From assembly GCA_016742095.1 (NCBI GenBank), contig JACVCJ010000001.1:1-64000 (forward strand): a stretch of DNA of 64,000 nucleotides, given 5' to 3'. This document shows, one piece after another, positions 54,458 through 63,047 of the stretch (the stretch's first letter is position 1; every line of letters starts with the position of its first letter). Source of the stretch: Bacteroidia bacterium. GTDB lineage: Bacteria > Bacteroidota > Bacteroidia > CAIKAF01. A program made the position numbers and the translations under genes. The notes below the pieces were generated by a model, which was not told the DNA's origin, made no database searches, and worked only from the letters and a program-made list of their open reading frames with translations.

Positions 54458-55117
54458 TTAAAGTGAAACGATACGTCCGTCGGCCATCTGTATATGACGG
54501 TCCGAGATAGCGGCCAGGTCTTCGTTGTGGGTCACGATCACAAAGGTCTGCTTCAGTTCGTTGCGGAGCGAAATGAACAGGTTGTGCAGGGCCGCGGCGT
54601 TTTCGCTGTCGAGGTTCCCGCTGGGTTCATCGGCAAAGACCACCGAAGGGGAATTGATGAGTGCCCTGGCCACGGCTGTACGCTGCTGTTCGCCCCCGCT
54701 CATGGCCGAAGGTTTGTGCTGCGCCCGGTGGGCAAGACCCAGGATCTCGAGCAGTTCCCAGGCCCGTTTCTGGGCTTCCTTTTTATTATGGCCCGAAATA
54801 TAGGCCGGTATCAGTATGTTCTCGAGGGCGGTGAATTCCGGCAGCAGGTGATGGAACTGGAACACAAAGCCGATATTGTTGTTGCGGAATGCCGATAATT
54901 TGGTGTCGTTGCGGAAATTAAGGTCCGTCCCGCGGAATTCTACCTTGCCTTCATCGGGCGAATCGAGCGTGCCCAGGATATGCAGCAGGGTACTTTTCCC
55001 GGCGCCGGAACGGCCGGTAATGGCCAGTATCTCAGCCTGCTGAATGTCGATGTCTACGCCTTTCAGTACGTGCAGACTGCCATAACGCTTGTGTATGTTC
55101 CGGGCCTGGATGATCAT
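54458..55117 (-). CDS. lolD: lipoprotein-release ABC transporter ATPase, LolD-like
   Basis: The 219-residue protein has Walker [13 protein letters not shown]-loop [13 protein letters not shown], signature [16 protein letters not shown] and Walker [13 protein letters not shown]. It matches LolD/MacB-type ATPases that power export of lipoproteins or peptides with LolC/E-type membrane partners, which are not in this window. Its start overlaps the hydrolase gene stop by 4 bases, so the hydrolase is translated first. Confidence 0.88.
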   Translation of the reverse strand: MIIQARNIHKRYGSLHVLKGVDIDIQQAEILAITGRSGAGKSTLLHILGTLDSPDEGKVEFRGTDLNFRNDTKLSAFRNNNIGFVFQFHHLLPEFTALENILIPAYISGHNKKEAQKRAWELLEILGLAHRAQHKPSAMSGGEQQRTAVARALINSPSVVFADEPSGNLDSENAAALHNLFISLRNELKQTFVIVTHNEDLAAISDRHIQMADGRIVSL

Positions 55118-56013
55118 GCTTGCGATTTTAAGAATTCTTCTGCAAATATAAAATGGTCTTTGTAAGCAGAAGGGTGTGTGAGTATATTGATGTGGTCGTA
55201 ATCTTCAAGATTCCCGTTCCTCCGGCTCAGCAGGCGAAAATTTTCTTCAGGTATGCCGCTTTCCTTCAGCAGGCGTTTTACGTCGGAGGCATGGCCCAGC
55301 AGTTTGTCGTTCACCCCGGTGAGGAACAGCGAGGGCGGAAGCTGCATGTTCCGGAGCGTAAGGGCGATATCGCTTCCGTCGGGGTAGAACTTCCAGCGGC
55401 GGGCGTATACCCAGCGGTTTATCTGCAGGAAAAAAGGTCCGGGTTCATCGTCGCTGCCCATTTTCAGTTTACGGGCGGGCAGGTAACCCAGGAAGAGCGC
55501 ACAGAAGGTGCCGAGTCCGCTCCATATAATGTCGATGATCCAGAGGCGACGCAGGGAGAACACGCCGATGCGCCGTTTGCTGCCGAAGCAGAGCAGGGCC
55601 GAAATATGCGGCAGCAGTTCCGGTTTGCGGGCCAGGGTGGCCAGGGCCAGTACGCCGCCCCAGGAATGTGCGCCCAGGATCACTTTTGTATGTCCGGTTT
55701 CCTCCATCACCCGGCGTATCAGCGCGGGGATCTCGTTCTCTATCGTATCGTACTGGTCCGCTTTGTTGCCTTTGTGCACGGCCGGCACCGATCCGCCCTT
55801 ACCCCGTAGATCGGCCGCAAACACCGTATACCCGGCACTGGCCAGGAAAGGGGCCAGGCCTTTGCCGCTGCGGCTGAAGAAAATGCGGGCATTCTCGATA
55901 GAGCCGTGCAGCAGCAGAACGGTCTTTCCGTTGGGAAGCTCCGGTTCAAAGCAGTGAATGGCTACCTGGTCCGCCTGTAAAGTAAGGGTAGCCTTTCGGT
56001 ATTGATAGTTCAT
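55114..56013 (-). CDS. alpha/beta hydrolase
   Basis: The protein has 299 residues from the ATG at 56013. The frame is open another 265 codons upstream, but that stretch is antisense to dnaX. The core has [10 protein letters not shown], nucleophile GAHSWGG, and a probable His in [10 protein letters not shown]. It has no signal peptide. A hydrophobic segment near residue 140 ([19 protein letters not shown]) may be a membrane-associated lid. The substrate is unknown. It is divergent from dnaX and shares the region between the two starts. Confidence 0.85.
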   Translation of the reverse strand: MNYQYRKATLTLQADQVAIHCFEPELPNGKTVLLLHGSIENARIFFSRSGKGLAPFLASAGYTVFAADLRGKGGSVPAVHKGNKADQYDTIENEIPALIRRVMEETGHTKVILGAHSWGGVLALATLARKPELLPHISALLCFGSKRRIGVFSLRRLWIIDIIWSGLGTFCALFLGYLPARKLKMGSDDEPGPFFLQINRWVYARRWKFYPDGSDIALTLRNMQLPPSLFLTGVNDKLLGHASDVKRLLKESGIPEENFRLLSRRNGNLEDYDHINILTHPSAYKDHFIFAEEFLKSQA

Positions 56014-56090
56014 GAAGGGAAGCGGATTATTTTTCCACAAAGTAATAAAAACCCGGCCGGATATTCTTATTTTTGTTTCCCGCTTTGGAG

Positions 56091-56104
56091 ATGAAGGAGT
56101 TTCT
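56091..56104 (+). promoter_or_regulatory. Shine-Dalgarno-like site before dnaX
   Basis: AAGGAG lies 6 bases before the ATG at 56105. It is one of the few clear Shine-Dalgarno sequences in the window and decides the start. Confidence 0.5.
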
Positions 56105-57214
56105 ATGTCAGAATTTATAGTATCGGCCCGCAAATACAGACCGCAGACGTTTGAAGACGTTGTAGGCCAGAAACATATCACAAATACGCTCAAGAATGCC
56201 ATACGCACCGGAAAGGTGGCGCATGCGTTCCTGTTCTGTGGTCCGCGCGGGGTGGGTAAGACCACATCGGCCCGTATCCTGGCAAAAACGCTCAATTGTA
56301 TGAACCTTACCGCCGAGCTGGACCCCTGCAATGAATGCGAGTCCTGCACGGCCTTCAACCAGTCGCACTCCTTCAATATCCATGAGCTTGACGCCGCCTC
56401 CAACAACGGGGTGGACGATATCCGCCAGCTGGTGGAGCAGGTGCGCATTGCCCCGCAGGTAGGTACGCACAGCGTATACATCATCGACGAGGTACACATG
56501 CTCAGTACTGCGGCCTTCAACGCCTTTCTGAAAACGCTGGAGGAACCGCCCGCACACGCCATTTTTATCTTGGCCACCACCGAAAGGCACAAGATCCTGC
56601 CCACCATCCTGTCGCGCTGCCAGGTATTCGATTTCAGCCGTATCACCATCGAAGATATGGCCGAACACCTGGGTAATATCGCCCGCAAAGAAGGTGTGGA
56701 CGCCGAACAGGATGCCCTGCACGTAATTGCCCAGAAGGCCGACGGCGCGCTGCGCGACGCCCTGTCGATCTTTGACCGTATGGTTACCTTTTCCGGCGAT
56801 AAACTCACGTATTCGGCCGTGATCGAGACCCTGAACGTACTCGATTACGATTATTTCTTTAAAGTGGTCGACTATGCACTCAACGGCGATATCCGCCAGT
56901 TGCTGCTTACGTATAACGATATCATCAATAAAGGTTTCGAAGGTCATAATTTCATCACCGGCTTCTGTGAACACCTGCGTAACCTGATGGTTGCCCGCGA
57001 CGCACAGACGGTACGCCTGCTCGAAGTGGGCGAAAAAGCCCGCGAACAGTATCTGCAGCAGGCCAAAAGTACGCCGGGCGACTGGCTGCTGGCCGCCCTG
57101 CGCGAATCCACCAAGACGGACATCGACTACAAGGCCGCTACCAATAAGCGGCTTATCGTGGAATTATTACTGTTGCAGCTGGTCGACCTAAAAAAAAAAG
57201 CCATGACCGCGTAG
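56105..57214 (+). CDS. dnaX: DNA polymerase III gamma form (short dnaX product)
   Basis: The protein has 369 residues from the ATG at 56105 (MSEFIVSARKYRPQTFEDVVG). The AAA+ clamp-loader domain has Walker A GPRGVGKTTSARIL, four zinc Cys around NECESC and LNCMNL, and IIDEVHMLSTAAFNAFLKTLEEPPAH (split here: Walker B IIDEVHML, SRC motif LSRCQVFDF). The last in-frame part reads QLVDLKKKAMTA and stops at TAG. This is the length and layout of gamma, which lacks the tau-specific C-terminal domains. The open frame just before the stop shifts at a run of ten A, which suggests a programmed frameshift giving tau (next entry). Confidence 0.9.
   Translation: MSEFIVSARKYRPQTFEDVVGQKHITNTLKNAIRTGKVAHAFLFCGPRGVGKTTSARILAKTLNCMNLTAELDPCNECESCTAFNQSHSFNIHELDAASNNGVDDIRQLVEQVRIAPQVGTHSVYIIDEVHMLSTAAFNAFLKTLEEPPAHAIFILATTERHKILPTILSRCQVFDFSRITIEDMAEHLGNIARKEGVDAEQDALHVIAQKADGALRDALSIFDRMVTFSGDKLTYSAVIETLNVLDYDYFFKVVDYALNGDIRQLLLTYNDIINKGFEGHNFITGFCEHLRNLMVARDAQTVRLLEVGEKAREQYLQQAKSTPGDWLLAALRESTKTDIDYKAATNKRLIVELLLLQLVDLKKKAMTA
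57190..57200 (+). other. A10 slippery run in dnaX
   Basis: Ten A at 57190-57199 followed by G. In frame 0 it reads CTA AAA AAA AAA GCC and stops at TAG 12 bases later. In the -1 frame the open reading continues to 57846. E. coli uses A AAA AAG ribosomal slippage, and Thermus uses transcriptional slippage on a similar A run. A weak hairpin (TCTCCG/CGGGGA, 57218-57233) lies 17 bases further on. Confidence 0.75.
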
Positions 57215-57846
57215 GCCTCTCCGATTCCGGGGACGGTTACATTACCACTTCTTCGCAGGTGCCCGCACGTACCCAGCCCGGACAGACCGGGGGCGCAGGC
57301 GCTACCTATTCCAAAGCCAAAAAAGGCGTGGAAGAGAATATCCTGAAACCGGGTTATTCCATCAATCCCAATACGGTGCTGGGCAATAAGCCCAAACAGG
57401 CTGCCGAAGCGACGCCGGATGAAAACGGACCCATGGTGGTGGAAGACCCCGAAGTAGTGCGCCAGGCCGGCGAACGCGAACTGCTTGACTTCGACACACT
57501 GAAAAATCAGCTTATTGAACAGTACAAAACCCAGAACCGCAGCAATATGGCCACCTGGCTGGGTATGCTGCAATACAACGAGGCGGCTAAAACACTGGAT
57601 ATAACCGTGGATGCCAAGGTCCAGGAAACGGAGATCGGCGGCGAAAAACCGGCGCTGCTCTATCATTTCCGGCATGGTATGGGCATTCCCGAACTGCAGC
57701 TGAACATAGTGCTGCGCGAAGTACAGAAAGCCGATGTGAACATGCGTAAGATATACACGGCCAAAGAAAAGTTCGACCATATGGCCGCCAAAAATCCCAA
57801 CCTGGAAATACTGCGCTCTACCTTCGGACTGGAGATCGATTTTTAA
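57199..57846 (+). CDS. dnaX: tau-specific C-terminal part of DnaX (-1 frame)
   Basis: This frame is open from before the A10 run to TAA at 57846 and is joined to the gamma frame by a -1 shift at 57199, giving a tau of about 580 residues. After the shift it reads KKKSHDRVGLSDSGDG, a Ser/Pro-rich linker (about 60 residues), then a conserved C-terminal domain (about 90-215 in this frame) with NMATWLGMLQYNEAAKTL and DHMAAKNPNLEILRSTFGLEIDF. This position is where tau domains IV-V bind DnaB and the polymerase. No good start codon or separate promoter supports an independent gene. Its last 4 bases overlap the opposite M16 gene. Confidence 0.8.
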   Translation, partial: SHDRVGLSDSGDGYITTSSQVPARTQPGQTGGAGATYSKAKKGVEENILKPGYSINPNTVLGNKPKQAAEATPDENGPMVVEDPEVVRQAGERELLDFDTLKNQLIEQYKTQNRSNMATWLGMLQYNEAAKTLDITVDAKVQETEIGGEKPALLYHFRHGMGIPELQLNIVLREVQKADVNMRKIYTAKEKFDHMAAKNPNLEILRSTFGLEIDF

Positions 57847-59072
57847 TTTTTGGGCAGCAGCCGGAATGAACTGTATATTTCCGGTGCGAAGTGTTCGTTG
57901 GCCACCTGCTGCAGGTCCTGCGAACTTACCTCGTCGATCTGGCGCATGATCTCGTGCACGCTCAGGATATGCCCGTTGTGCAGGAACGAGCGGCCCATAT
58001 AGTGAATGATGCGGTCTTTATTATCGTCGGCCAGGGCCATGGCGCCTTTTACCTGTTTTTTTGCCCTTTGCAGCTGTGCAGGGCTCAGGGCGGTTTCCCG
58101 GAGCTTTTTCAGCTCTTTTTCCACGATGCCCACGGCTTTTTCGAGCTTGCTTTTATCGGTATTCAGGAAAATATGCATGGTACCGCAGTCGCTGTAGGCG
58201 TTCAGCTGACTTTCCACCGAATAGGTGAGGCCGTTCTTCTCGCGCAGGCTCAGGTTCAGCACCGAAGTAAGCGAAGGGCCGCCCAGTATATTGTTGAACA
58301 GCAGGTGCGGCGCCCGCAGCCGTTCCTTACGCGAAGGTCCGTGCGTGGCCAGCAGGTAATAGGCCGAATGGATGTCTTCTTTCTGCGTGGTGTGAAAAGG
58401 CGTGGTATACATGAACGGTTTGCGTTCAAAACTGCGGATGGAGGCCGGGACCTCGTTCAGCAGCGGCTCGGCATATTTACAGATGCGCTCAAAGTTGAAG
58501 TTACCCACCGAACAGAAAATGATCTGGTCGGTATTGTATTTACGTTTTACAAATCCCGACAGCTGTTCCCGCGTTATCTTTTTGACCGAGGCAGTCGTAC
58601 CCAGTATGGGCTTTTCGAGCGGATGTCCCTTAAAGTACAGCGCATCGAACTTATCGAACAGGCTTTCCACCGGATCGTCCTTGTAGGATTCGATCTCGTC
58701 CAGGATCACGCCCCGTTCTTTTTCCACCTCTTTTTCCGGGAAAGTACTGTGAAAGGTGATGTCGGTGAGAATGTCCACGGCTTTTTTCAGTTCCGAACGC
58801 AGGAACGATGCATATACGAAAGTTTCTTCCTTGGTAGTGTATGCGTTCAGTTCGCCGCCGCTGTCGTCGATGGACGAAATAATGCGCCAGGCCGGGCGTC
58901 TTTCGGTGCCTTTAAAAAGTACGTGTTCAAAAAAGTGGGCTATGCCGCCTTCGCCTTTTTCTTCGTCGCGGGTGCCGGTATTGATGTACAGTCCGCACCA
59001 GGCCGTAATGGTCTTGGCCGGCACGTGCAGGATCCGGATACCGTTAGAAAGTTCTTTTACAAAATATTGCAT
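57843..59072 (-). CDS. M16 family zinc metallopeptidase
   Basis: The 409-residue protein has the inverted zinc motif HFFEH near residue 46, with the third ligand Glu in ILDEIESYKDDP. The N-terminal part has NGIRILHVPAK and AWCGLYINTGTRDE; the second M16 domain (about 180-400) has GPSLTSVLNLSLREKNGLTYSVES. It resembles pitrilysin-like or processing peptidases (PqqL, YmxG). There is no signal peptide. It is convergent with dnaX and 2 bases from gldD. Confidence 0.92.
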   Translation of the reverse strand: MQYFVKELSNGIRILHVPAKTITAWCGLYINTGTRDEEKGEGGIAHFFEHVLFKGTERRPAWRIISSIDDSGGELNAYTTKEETFVYASFLRSELKKAVDILTDITFHSTFPEKEVEKERGVILDEIESYKDDPVESLFDKFDALYFKGHPLEKPILGTTASVKKITREQLSGFVKRKYNTDQIIFCSVGNFNFERICKYAEPLLNEVPASIRSFERKPFMYTTPFHTTQKEDIHSAYYLLATHGPSRKERLRAPHLLFNNILGGPSLTSVLNLSLREKNGLTYSVESQLNAYSDCGTMHIFLNTDKSKLEKAVGIVEKELKKLRETALSPAQLQRAKKQVKGAMALADDNKDRIIHYMGRSFLHNGHILSVHEIMRQIDEVSSQDLQQVANEHFAPEIYSSFRLLPKN

Positions 59073-59074
59073 AG

Positions 59075-59668
59075 CTATTTCCAGCGCAGGGTTTGGGTGA
59101 TATGTTCCACGTCCTGACGCAGGAAGGCCAGGGCAGGGGCCACTGAATCGGCATTGGCGCTGCTGTTGAAGTACAGGCTGCCCCGTATAAAGTGATGCAG
59201 GGAATCGGTAAGGTGAAACTGGCAGTTGGAGGCCGCGTCGCCCTGTATCTGGTAAATAATGCCGTATACCTTACGTTGCGGGTCGTTCACAAGTATCTCG
59301 TCGATGGCGTTGGCCTTTACGGTATGCTTGTACACGAGGGTGCGCGAATCTTCCAGGTAGGGGCGGGCATCGCCTTTTACGTCCTCGTAGCTCATGTATA
59401 CGGTGGCATTGTACAGGGGGAACTGCAGGTCGAACCAGCAGGGCCGCACTTCATCGCCGCGTTTGTAGGGCTGAATTTTAGAATACACCGGGTATTCAAA
59501 AGAAAAAGGGCAGAGCGAATCGTACAGCAGGTATTTCTTTTCGGGTTCCGGCAGGCGGAAATAGCCCTTGGGTTTGGGTATAAGTTCCTTTTCTTCGCCG
59601 ATACAGGCCTGCAGCCCGAAGAGCGTGAGCGATAAGAAAAACAGAACGGTGCTATTATTCCTGGACAT
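59075..59668 (-). CDS. gldD: gliding motility lipoprotein GldD
   Basis: The 197-residue protein starts at the ATG at 59668. The lipobox is LFGLQAC. GldD-like motifs are PKPKGYFRLPEPEKKYLLY, CPFSFEYPVYS, and NCQFHLTDSLHHFIRGSLYF. GldD is needed for gliding motility and works with the T9SS in Flavobacterium; its exact role is unknown. It overlaps gldE, and both fall in the conserved cluster with ssb and mutY. Its start lies inside the end of gldE. Confidence 0.88.
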   Translation of the reverse strand: MSRNNSTVLFFLSLTLFGLQACIGEEKELIPKPKGYFRLPEPEKKYLLYDSLCPFSFEYPVYSKIQPYKRGDEVRPCWFDLQFPLYNATVYMSYEDVKGDARPYLEDSRTLVYKHTVKANAIDEILVNDPQRKVYGIIYQIQGDAASNCQFHLTDSLHHFIRGSLYFNSSANADSVAPALAFLRQDVEHITQTLRWK

Positions 59669-60947
59669 TTTCGTTTTCAATGATCGTTATTTTTACTTTA
59701 TGTATGCGGCGGTTGTCGGCGCTGAGCACTTTCAGCTTCAGGTTGCCTATTTCCACTTCCTGGCCGCGTTCGGGTATTTTACCCAGTACTTCCACAATGG
59801 CGCCCGCCAGGGTATCTACGTTCTCTTCCACCTGGCTCAGGGTGCCGTCGGGCAGGCTCAGTACCTGGTACAGGTCCTTGAGGTAGGTCTTGCCCGAAAA
59901 TATGTATTCCGAAGCGCTGAGCCGCAGCTGATCGCGCACTTCTTCGTCGAATTCGTCGTTGATCTCGCCCACGATCTCTTCCAGGATGTCTTCCAGGGTA
60001 ACAATGCCGCAGGTGCCGCCGTATTCGTCCACCACCACGGCCAGGTGCATTTTTTTATTCTGGAATTCCTTCAGCAGATCGTCGATCTTTTTGTTCTCCG
60101 GTACGAAAAAAGGCTTGCGTATGAGCCCGCGCCAGTCAAAATCATCGCTTTCGTGCAGGTAGGGGATCAGATCCTTCACATACAGGATACCGCGGATGTT
60201 ATCGGCATTGCCGGTGTATACGGGCACGCGGGAATAACCGTTCTCCACCACGCTTTCGATCATCCTAGCGAAGGAGTATTCGTCCTGGATAAAGAACACG
60301 TCCACCCGGGGCGTCATGATGGTAGAAACGTCCACGCTGCCGAATTTTACGATGCTCTGCAGCAGTTTGCCCGAATTTTCGTCCTGGGTGCCAACGCCGG
60401 TCAGTTCCAGGGCCTGGGAAAGTTCTTCCACCGAAATGGAAGTGTCTTTTTTACGGATGCGTTTATCGATATAGGTTCCCATACCCGACAGGGGCAGGGA
60501 CAGGGGCTTCAGCAGGCGTACCATGACCGAGGCCGGACCGGCCATTACCAGGGATATACGCAGGGAATTGCGGTTGGCGAATATTTTGGGAATGATCTCG
60601 CCCACGAGCAGGATCAGGAAGGTAACGGCCACCACCTGTATCAGGAACTGCGCCCACTGCGGAATGTTGTGCATGGGCAGCGAGGCCAGCAGCGGCTCCG
60701 AAAGTACCACCACGCCGATGTTCACCGTGTTGTTCAGGATGAGTATGGTAGCCAGCAGGGTTTTGGGCTTATCGAGCAGGTTCTTGAGCTTCTCGCGGGA
60801 GGAAGTCTCGGGCAGATCTTCCAGTACGGTGGGCTTCACAGAGAAAAAGGCCACTTCGGAAGCGGATACCACCGCCGAGCAGGCCAGTAAGAATAAAATG
60901 ATGATGCTGTAGACGATCAGACCTGTGACCGGATCGGAGATCTGCAT
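59655..60947 (-). CDS. gldE: gliding motility membrane protein GldE
   Basis: The 430-residue protein starts at the ATG at 60947; a TTG at 60995 would add 16 residues before the first membrane span. It is a CorC/HlyC-like protein: four membrane spans in the first 200 residues (DUF21; IVVLSEPLLAS, TFLILLVGEIIPKIFANRN), two CBS domains (about 215-340; VFFIQDEYSFARMI, YGGTCGIVTLEDILEEIVGEI) and a C-terminal transporter-associated domain. Its relatives may move Mg or Co. In gliding Bacteroidota it is required with GldD. It overlaps gldD by 14 bases. Confidence 0.9.
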   Translation of the reverse strand: MQISDPVTGLIVYSIIILFLLACSAVVSASEVAFFSVKPTVLEDLPETSSREKLKNLLDKPKTLLATILILNNTVNIGVVVLSEPLLASLPMHNIPQWAQFLIQVVAVTFLILLVGEIIPKIFANRNSLRISLVMAGPASVMVRLLKPLSLPLSGMGTYIDKRIRKKDTSISVEELSQALELTGVGTQDENSGKLLQSIVKFGSVDVSTIMTPRVDVFFIQDEYSFARMIESVVENGYSRVPVYTGNADNIRGILYVKDLIPYLHESDDFDWRGLIRKPFFVPENKKIDDLLKEFQNKKMHLAVVVDEYGGTCGIVTLEDILEEIVGEINDEFDEEVRDQLRLSASEYIFSGKTYLKDLYQVLSLPDGTLSQVEENVDTLAGAIVEVLGKIPERGQEVEIGNLKLKVLSADNRRIHKVKITIIENENVQE

Positions 60948-61017
60948 TCCCGTTCCCGCAAAGTTGACCGTCAAACTGACCGGATGATCGTCCAAAGTGT
61001 GCTGTTTTTAGTTAATA

Positions 61018-61503
61018 TTAAAAGGGACTGTTGCCGCGTCCCTCGTTTTCGTTGCCCAGGTCCTCGAAATTGGGTCCGGAGCTGGAACCGCTGCTGTTGC
61101 TGCTGTTCTGGTTGTACGAAGTATTCTCGTCGTAGTTCTCGTTCTGTCCGTACCCGCCGCGGTTGCTGTCCTGCCGGCGGTCGAGCATTACCAGGTTCTC
61201 GGCCTCAATTTCAGTGATCGTTTTTTTAGAACCGTCCGGCCCTTCGATCTGCCGGTTTCTCAGTTTGCCTTCCACGTAAATGCGTGCTCCCTTGCGCAGG
61301 TATTTGTCTGCCAGGTCTGCCAGGCCTCTCCACAGAATGATGGTATGCCATTCCGTTTTATCGATCCGGTCGCCGGACGCATTCCGGTATGTTTCCGTTG
61401 TAGCCAGTCTCAGTCGTGCTTTTGATGCTCCATTGTCCAGTTTTCTAAACTCCGGGTCCAACCCCAAATTACCTACAAGAATTACTTTATTTACTCCGTT
61501 CAT
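61018..61503 (-). CDS. ssb: single-stranded DNA-binding protein
   Basis: The 161-residue protein has the OB fold (about 1-110; NKVILVGNLGLDPEFRKLDNG, EWHTIILWRGLADLADKYLRKG, IYVEGKLRNRQ). A Gly/Asn/Ser-rich linker follows. The C-terminal tip ends in NSPF rather than the usual acidic DDIPF, although an acidic FEDLGNENEG lies just before it. It protects single-stranded DNA in replication and repair, and the tip binds partners. Confidence 0.95.
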   Translation of the reverse strand: MNGVNKVILVGNLGLDPEFRKLDNGASKARLRLATTETYRNASGDRIDKTEWHTIILWRGLADLADKYLRKGARIYVEGKLRNRQIEGPDGSKKTITEIEAENLVMLDRRQDSNRGGYGQNENYDENTSYNQNSSNSSGSSSGPNFEDLGNENEGRGNSPF

Positions 61504-61543
61504 TTTAGCAAATTGATTACTACGTTTTCCTATTTCCTTTTGT

Positions 61544-61617
61544 CAAATATAAATAAAGGATCTTATCAAATAAACCCTCTTCCCAAATTTACCTAAAAAA
61601 ACGGAACAACCTACAAA
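61544..61617 (-). promoter_or_regulatory. candidate promoters of the ssb-gldE-gldD operon
   Basis: On the minus strand TAAATTTG (61584-61591) has TTTG 22 bases upstream (61614-61617), and TATATTTG (61544-61551) is a second, shorter match nearer to the gene. Both lie between mutY and ssb. Confidence 0.45.
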
Positions 61618-62639
61618 AGCCCTTTCCCGGCGATAAAAACGTCGCTGAATTTACGCAGTACGATGGGAAAACCGTACCTGTCCAGTTCGCTGTCGGCCAC
61701 GGCCTCGTAGTCCTGCAGGTGACCGGCCTGCAGTTCCGTCTGCCAGAAACGGATATGCAGCAGCTGATGGCTCAGGGTATGTTTGGCCTGTTGCAGGAGT
61801 TGCGGGGCGGTTTCTCTGCCGGCAAAGGAAGGCAGCGGTTCCGGGTCCGGACCGCCGGTCTCGCAGAGCGGAAATTCGTACAGCCCCTGCCAGATATCTC
61901 CGGCGCCGCGTTTGCGTATATACTGTATGCCTTCGGCGCCCAGGTAGTAATGCAGGTAGCGTTCTTTTTTCGGGGCAGCCTTTGTTTTAAGGGGAATGCG
62001 GTCGGTAAGTCCGTCCCGGAAGGCGGCACAGGCGCTTTGCAGGGGGCATTCGTGGCAGAGCGGGTTCTGCGGTTTACAGATAAGGGCGCCCAGTTCCATG
62101 AGGGCCTGGTTGTGCAGGGCGGCGGTACCGGGCTGCAGCCAGGCGGCGGCGATGCGTTCTATCTCGCGGCGTACGGGCGTGGAGTTCACCGGTTCGGTAA
62201 TGCCGGCAAAACGGCTTATGACGCGGATCACGTTACCGTCTACCACGGCGCGGTCCTCATTGGCGGCAAAAGACGAAACGGCGGCGGCGGTATAGGGGCC
62301 GATGCCTTTGAGCCGGATCAGCTCATCGTATGTTACGGGAAAGTGATCCGGGAACTTTTCGACGATCTGTTTTGCCGTGGCGTGCATGTTGCGCGCGCGG
62401 GAGTAATAACCGAGTCCCTGCCAGAGCCGGAGTACTTCATCTTCTTCGGCTTCAGCCAGTTGCCGTACATCGGGGTAGGCTTCCGAAAAAGCGTTGAAAT
62501 AGGGAAGTCCCTGGTTTACACGCGTTTGTTGAAGTATTACTTCTGAAAGCCAGATCAGGTAAGGGTCCCGTGTGTTACGCCACGGTAAATCCCTTTTAAT
62601 ATCAAGATACTTTTTTATTAAAACTTCCGAAATTTTCAT
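61611..62639 (-). CDS. mutY: A/G-specific adenine glycosylase MutY
   Basis: The 342-residue protein removes adenine mispaired with 8-oxoguanine. The helix-hairpin-helix has GIGPYTAAAVSSFAA, followed by the catalytic Asp in DRAVVDGNVIRVISR. The iron-sulfur cysteines are in CKPQNPLCHECPLQSAC. The C-terminal NUDIX-like part (about 230-342) recognises 8-oxoguanine. The ATG at 62639 (MKISEVLIKKYL) is preferred to an upstream ATG at 62687. It is divergent from the HU gene. Confidence 0.94.
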   Translation of the reverse strand: MKISEVLIKKYLDIKRDLPWRNTRDPYLIWLSEVILQQTRVNQGLPYFNAFSEAYPDVRQLAEAEEDEVLRLWQGLGYYSRARNMHATAKQIVEKFPDHFPVTYDELIRLKGIGPYTAAAVSSFAANEDRAVVDGNVIRVISRFAGITEPVNSTPVRREIERIAAAWLQPGTAALHNQALMELGALICKPQNPLCHECPLQSACAAFRDGLTDRIPLKTKAAPKKERYLHYYLGAEGIQYIRKRGAGDIWQGLYEFPLCETGGPDPEPLPSFAGRETAPQLLQQAKHTLSHQLLHIRFWQTELQAGHLQDYEAVADSELDRYGFPIVLRKFSDVFIAGKGLL

Positions 62640-62645
62640 GCAAGG

Positions 62646-62679
62646 TTTGGCAAAGTTACAATTTAGATTTGTACATTTG
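62646..62679 (+). promoter_or_regulatory. HU gene promoter
   Basis: TTTG (62646-62649), a 22-base spacer and TACATTTG (62672-62679) match the consensus, with a slightly long spacer. The -7 element is about 55 bases before the ATG. Confidence 0.55.
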
Positions 62680-62733
62680 CACCCCAATTTAGGGAGGCAA
62701 GTATTACAAAATCAATGTTTAAATAAAATAGAG

Positions 62734-63018
62734 ATGACAAAAGCAGAAATCGTAAATCAGGTTGCAGATGCTACAGGAGTAGAAAAAGTAGCAGTTCAGG
62801 CCACAGTTGAAGCTACCATGAAGGCTATCAAAGACAGTCTTTCACGTGGTGAGAACGTGTATTTGCGCGGTTTCGGTTCTTTCATAGTTAAGAAAAGAGC
62901 TGAGAAAAAAGGCCGTAACATTTCCAAAAACACCACAATTATTATTCCTGCTCATAACATCCCTTCTTTCAAACCTGCCAAAGTGTTCATGGAGCAGGTG
63001 AAGAAAAAGGTGAAATAA
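62734..63018 (+). CDS. hup: HU-family DNA-binding protein
   Basis: The 94-residue protein starts at the ATG at 62734 (MTKAEIVNQVADATGVEK). It has the helical dimer base (AVQATVEATMKAIKDSLSRGE) and the beta arms around YLRGFGSFIVKKRAEKKG. The usual RNPxTG tip is RNISKN here, and Phe, Lys-rich residues remain. It is a nucleoid protein that bends DNA. Downstream lies the TPR protein, then a tiny basic protein. Confidence 0.93.
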   Translation: MTKAEIVNQVADATGVEKVAVQATVEATMKAIKDSLSRGENVYLRGFGSFIVKKRAEKKGRNISKNTTIIIPAHNIPSFKPAKVFMEQVKKKVK

Positions 63019-63047
63019 GCCCCGGGCTTGGTTAAAAACATTTTCAG

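Noticed and set aside
56014-56808. Extra 265-codon N-terminus of the hydrolase frame
   Set aside because: Antisense to dnaX. The hydrolase fold begins at the ATG at 56013.
57259-57846. Separate hypothetical gene after dnaX
   Set aside because: The frame is open back to the A10 run, has no start support, and carries a tau-like C-terminal part. A separate gene is less likely than frameshifted tau.
59655-60947. Hemolysin
   Set aside because: The CBS/DUF21 family is often labelled hemolysin, but the gldD overlap and the ssb/mutY context support GldE.
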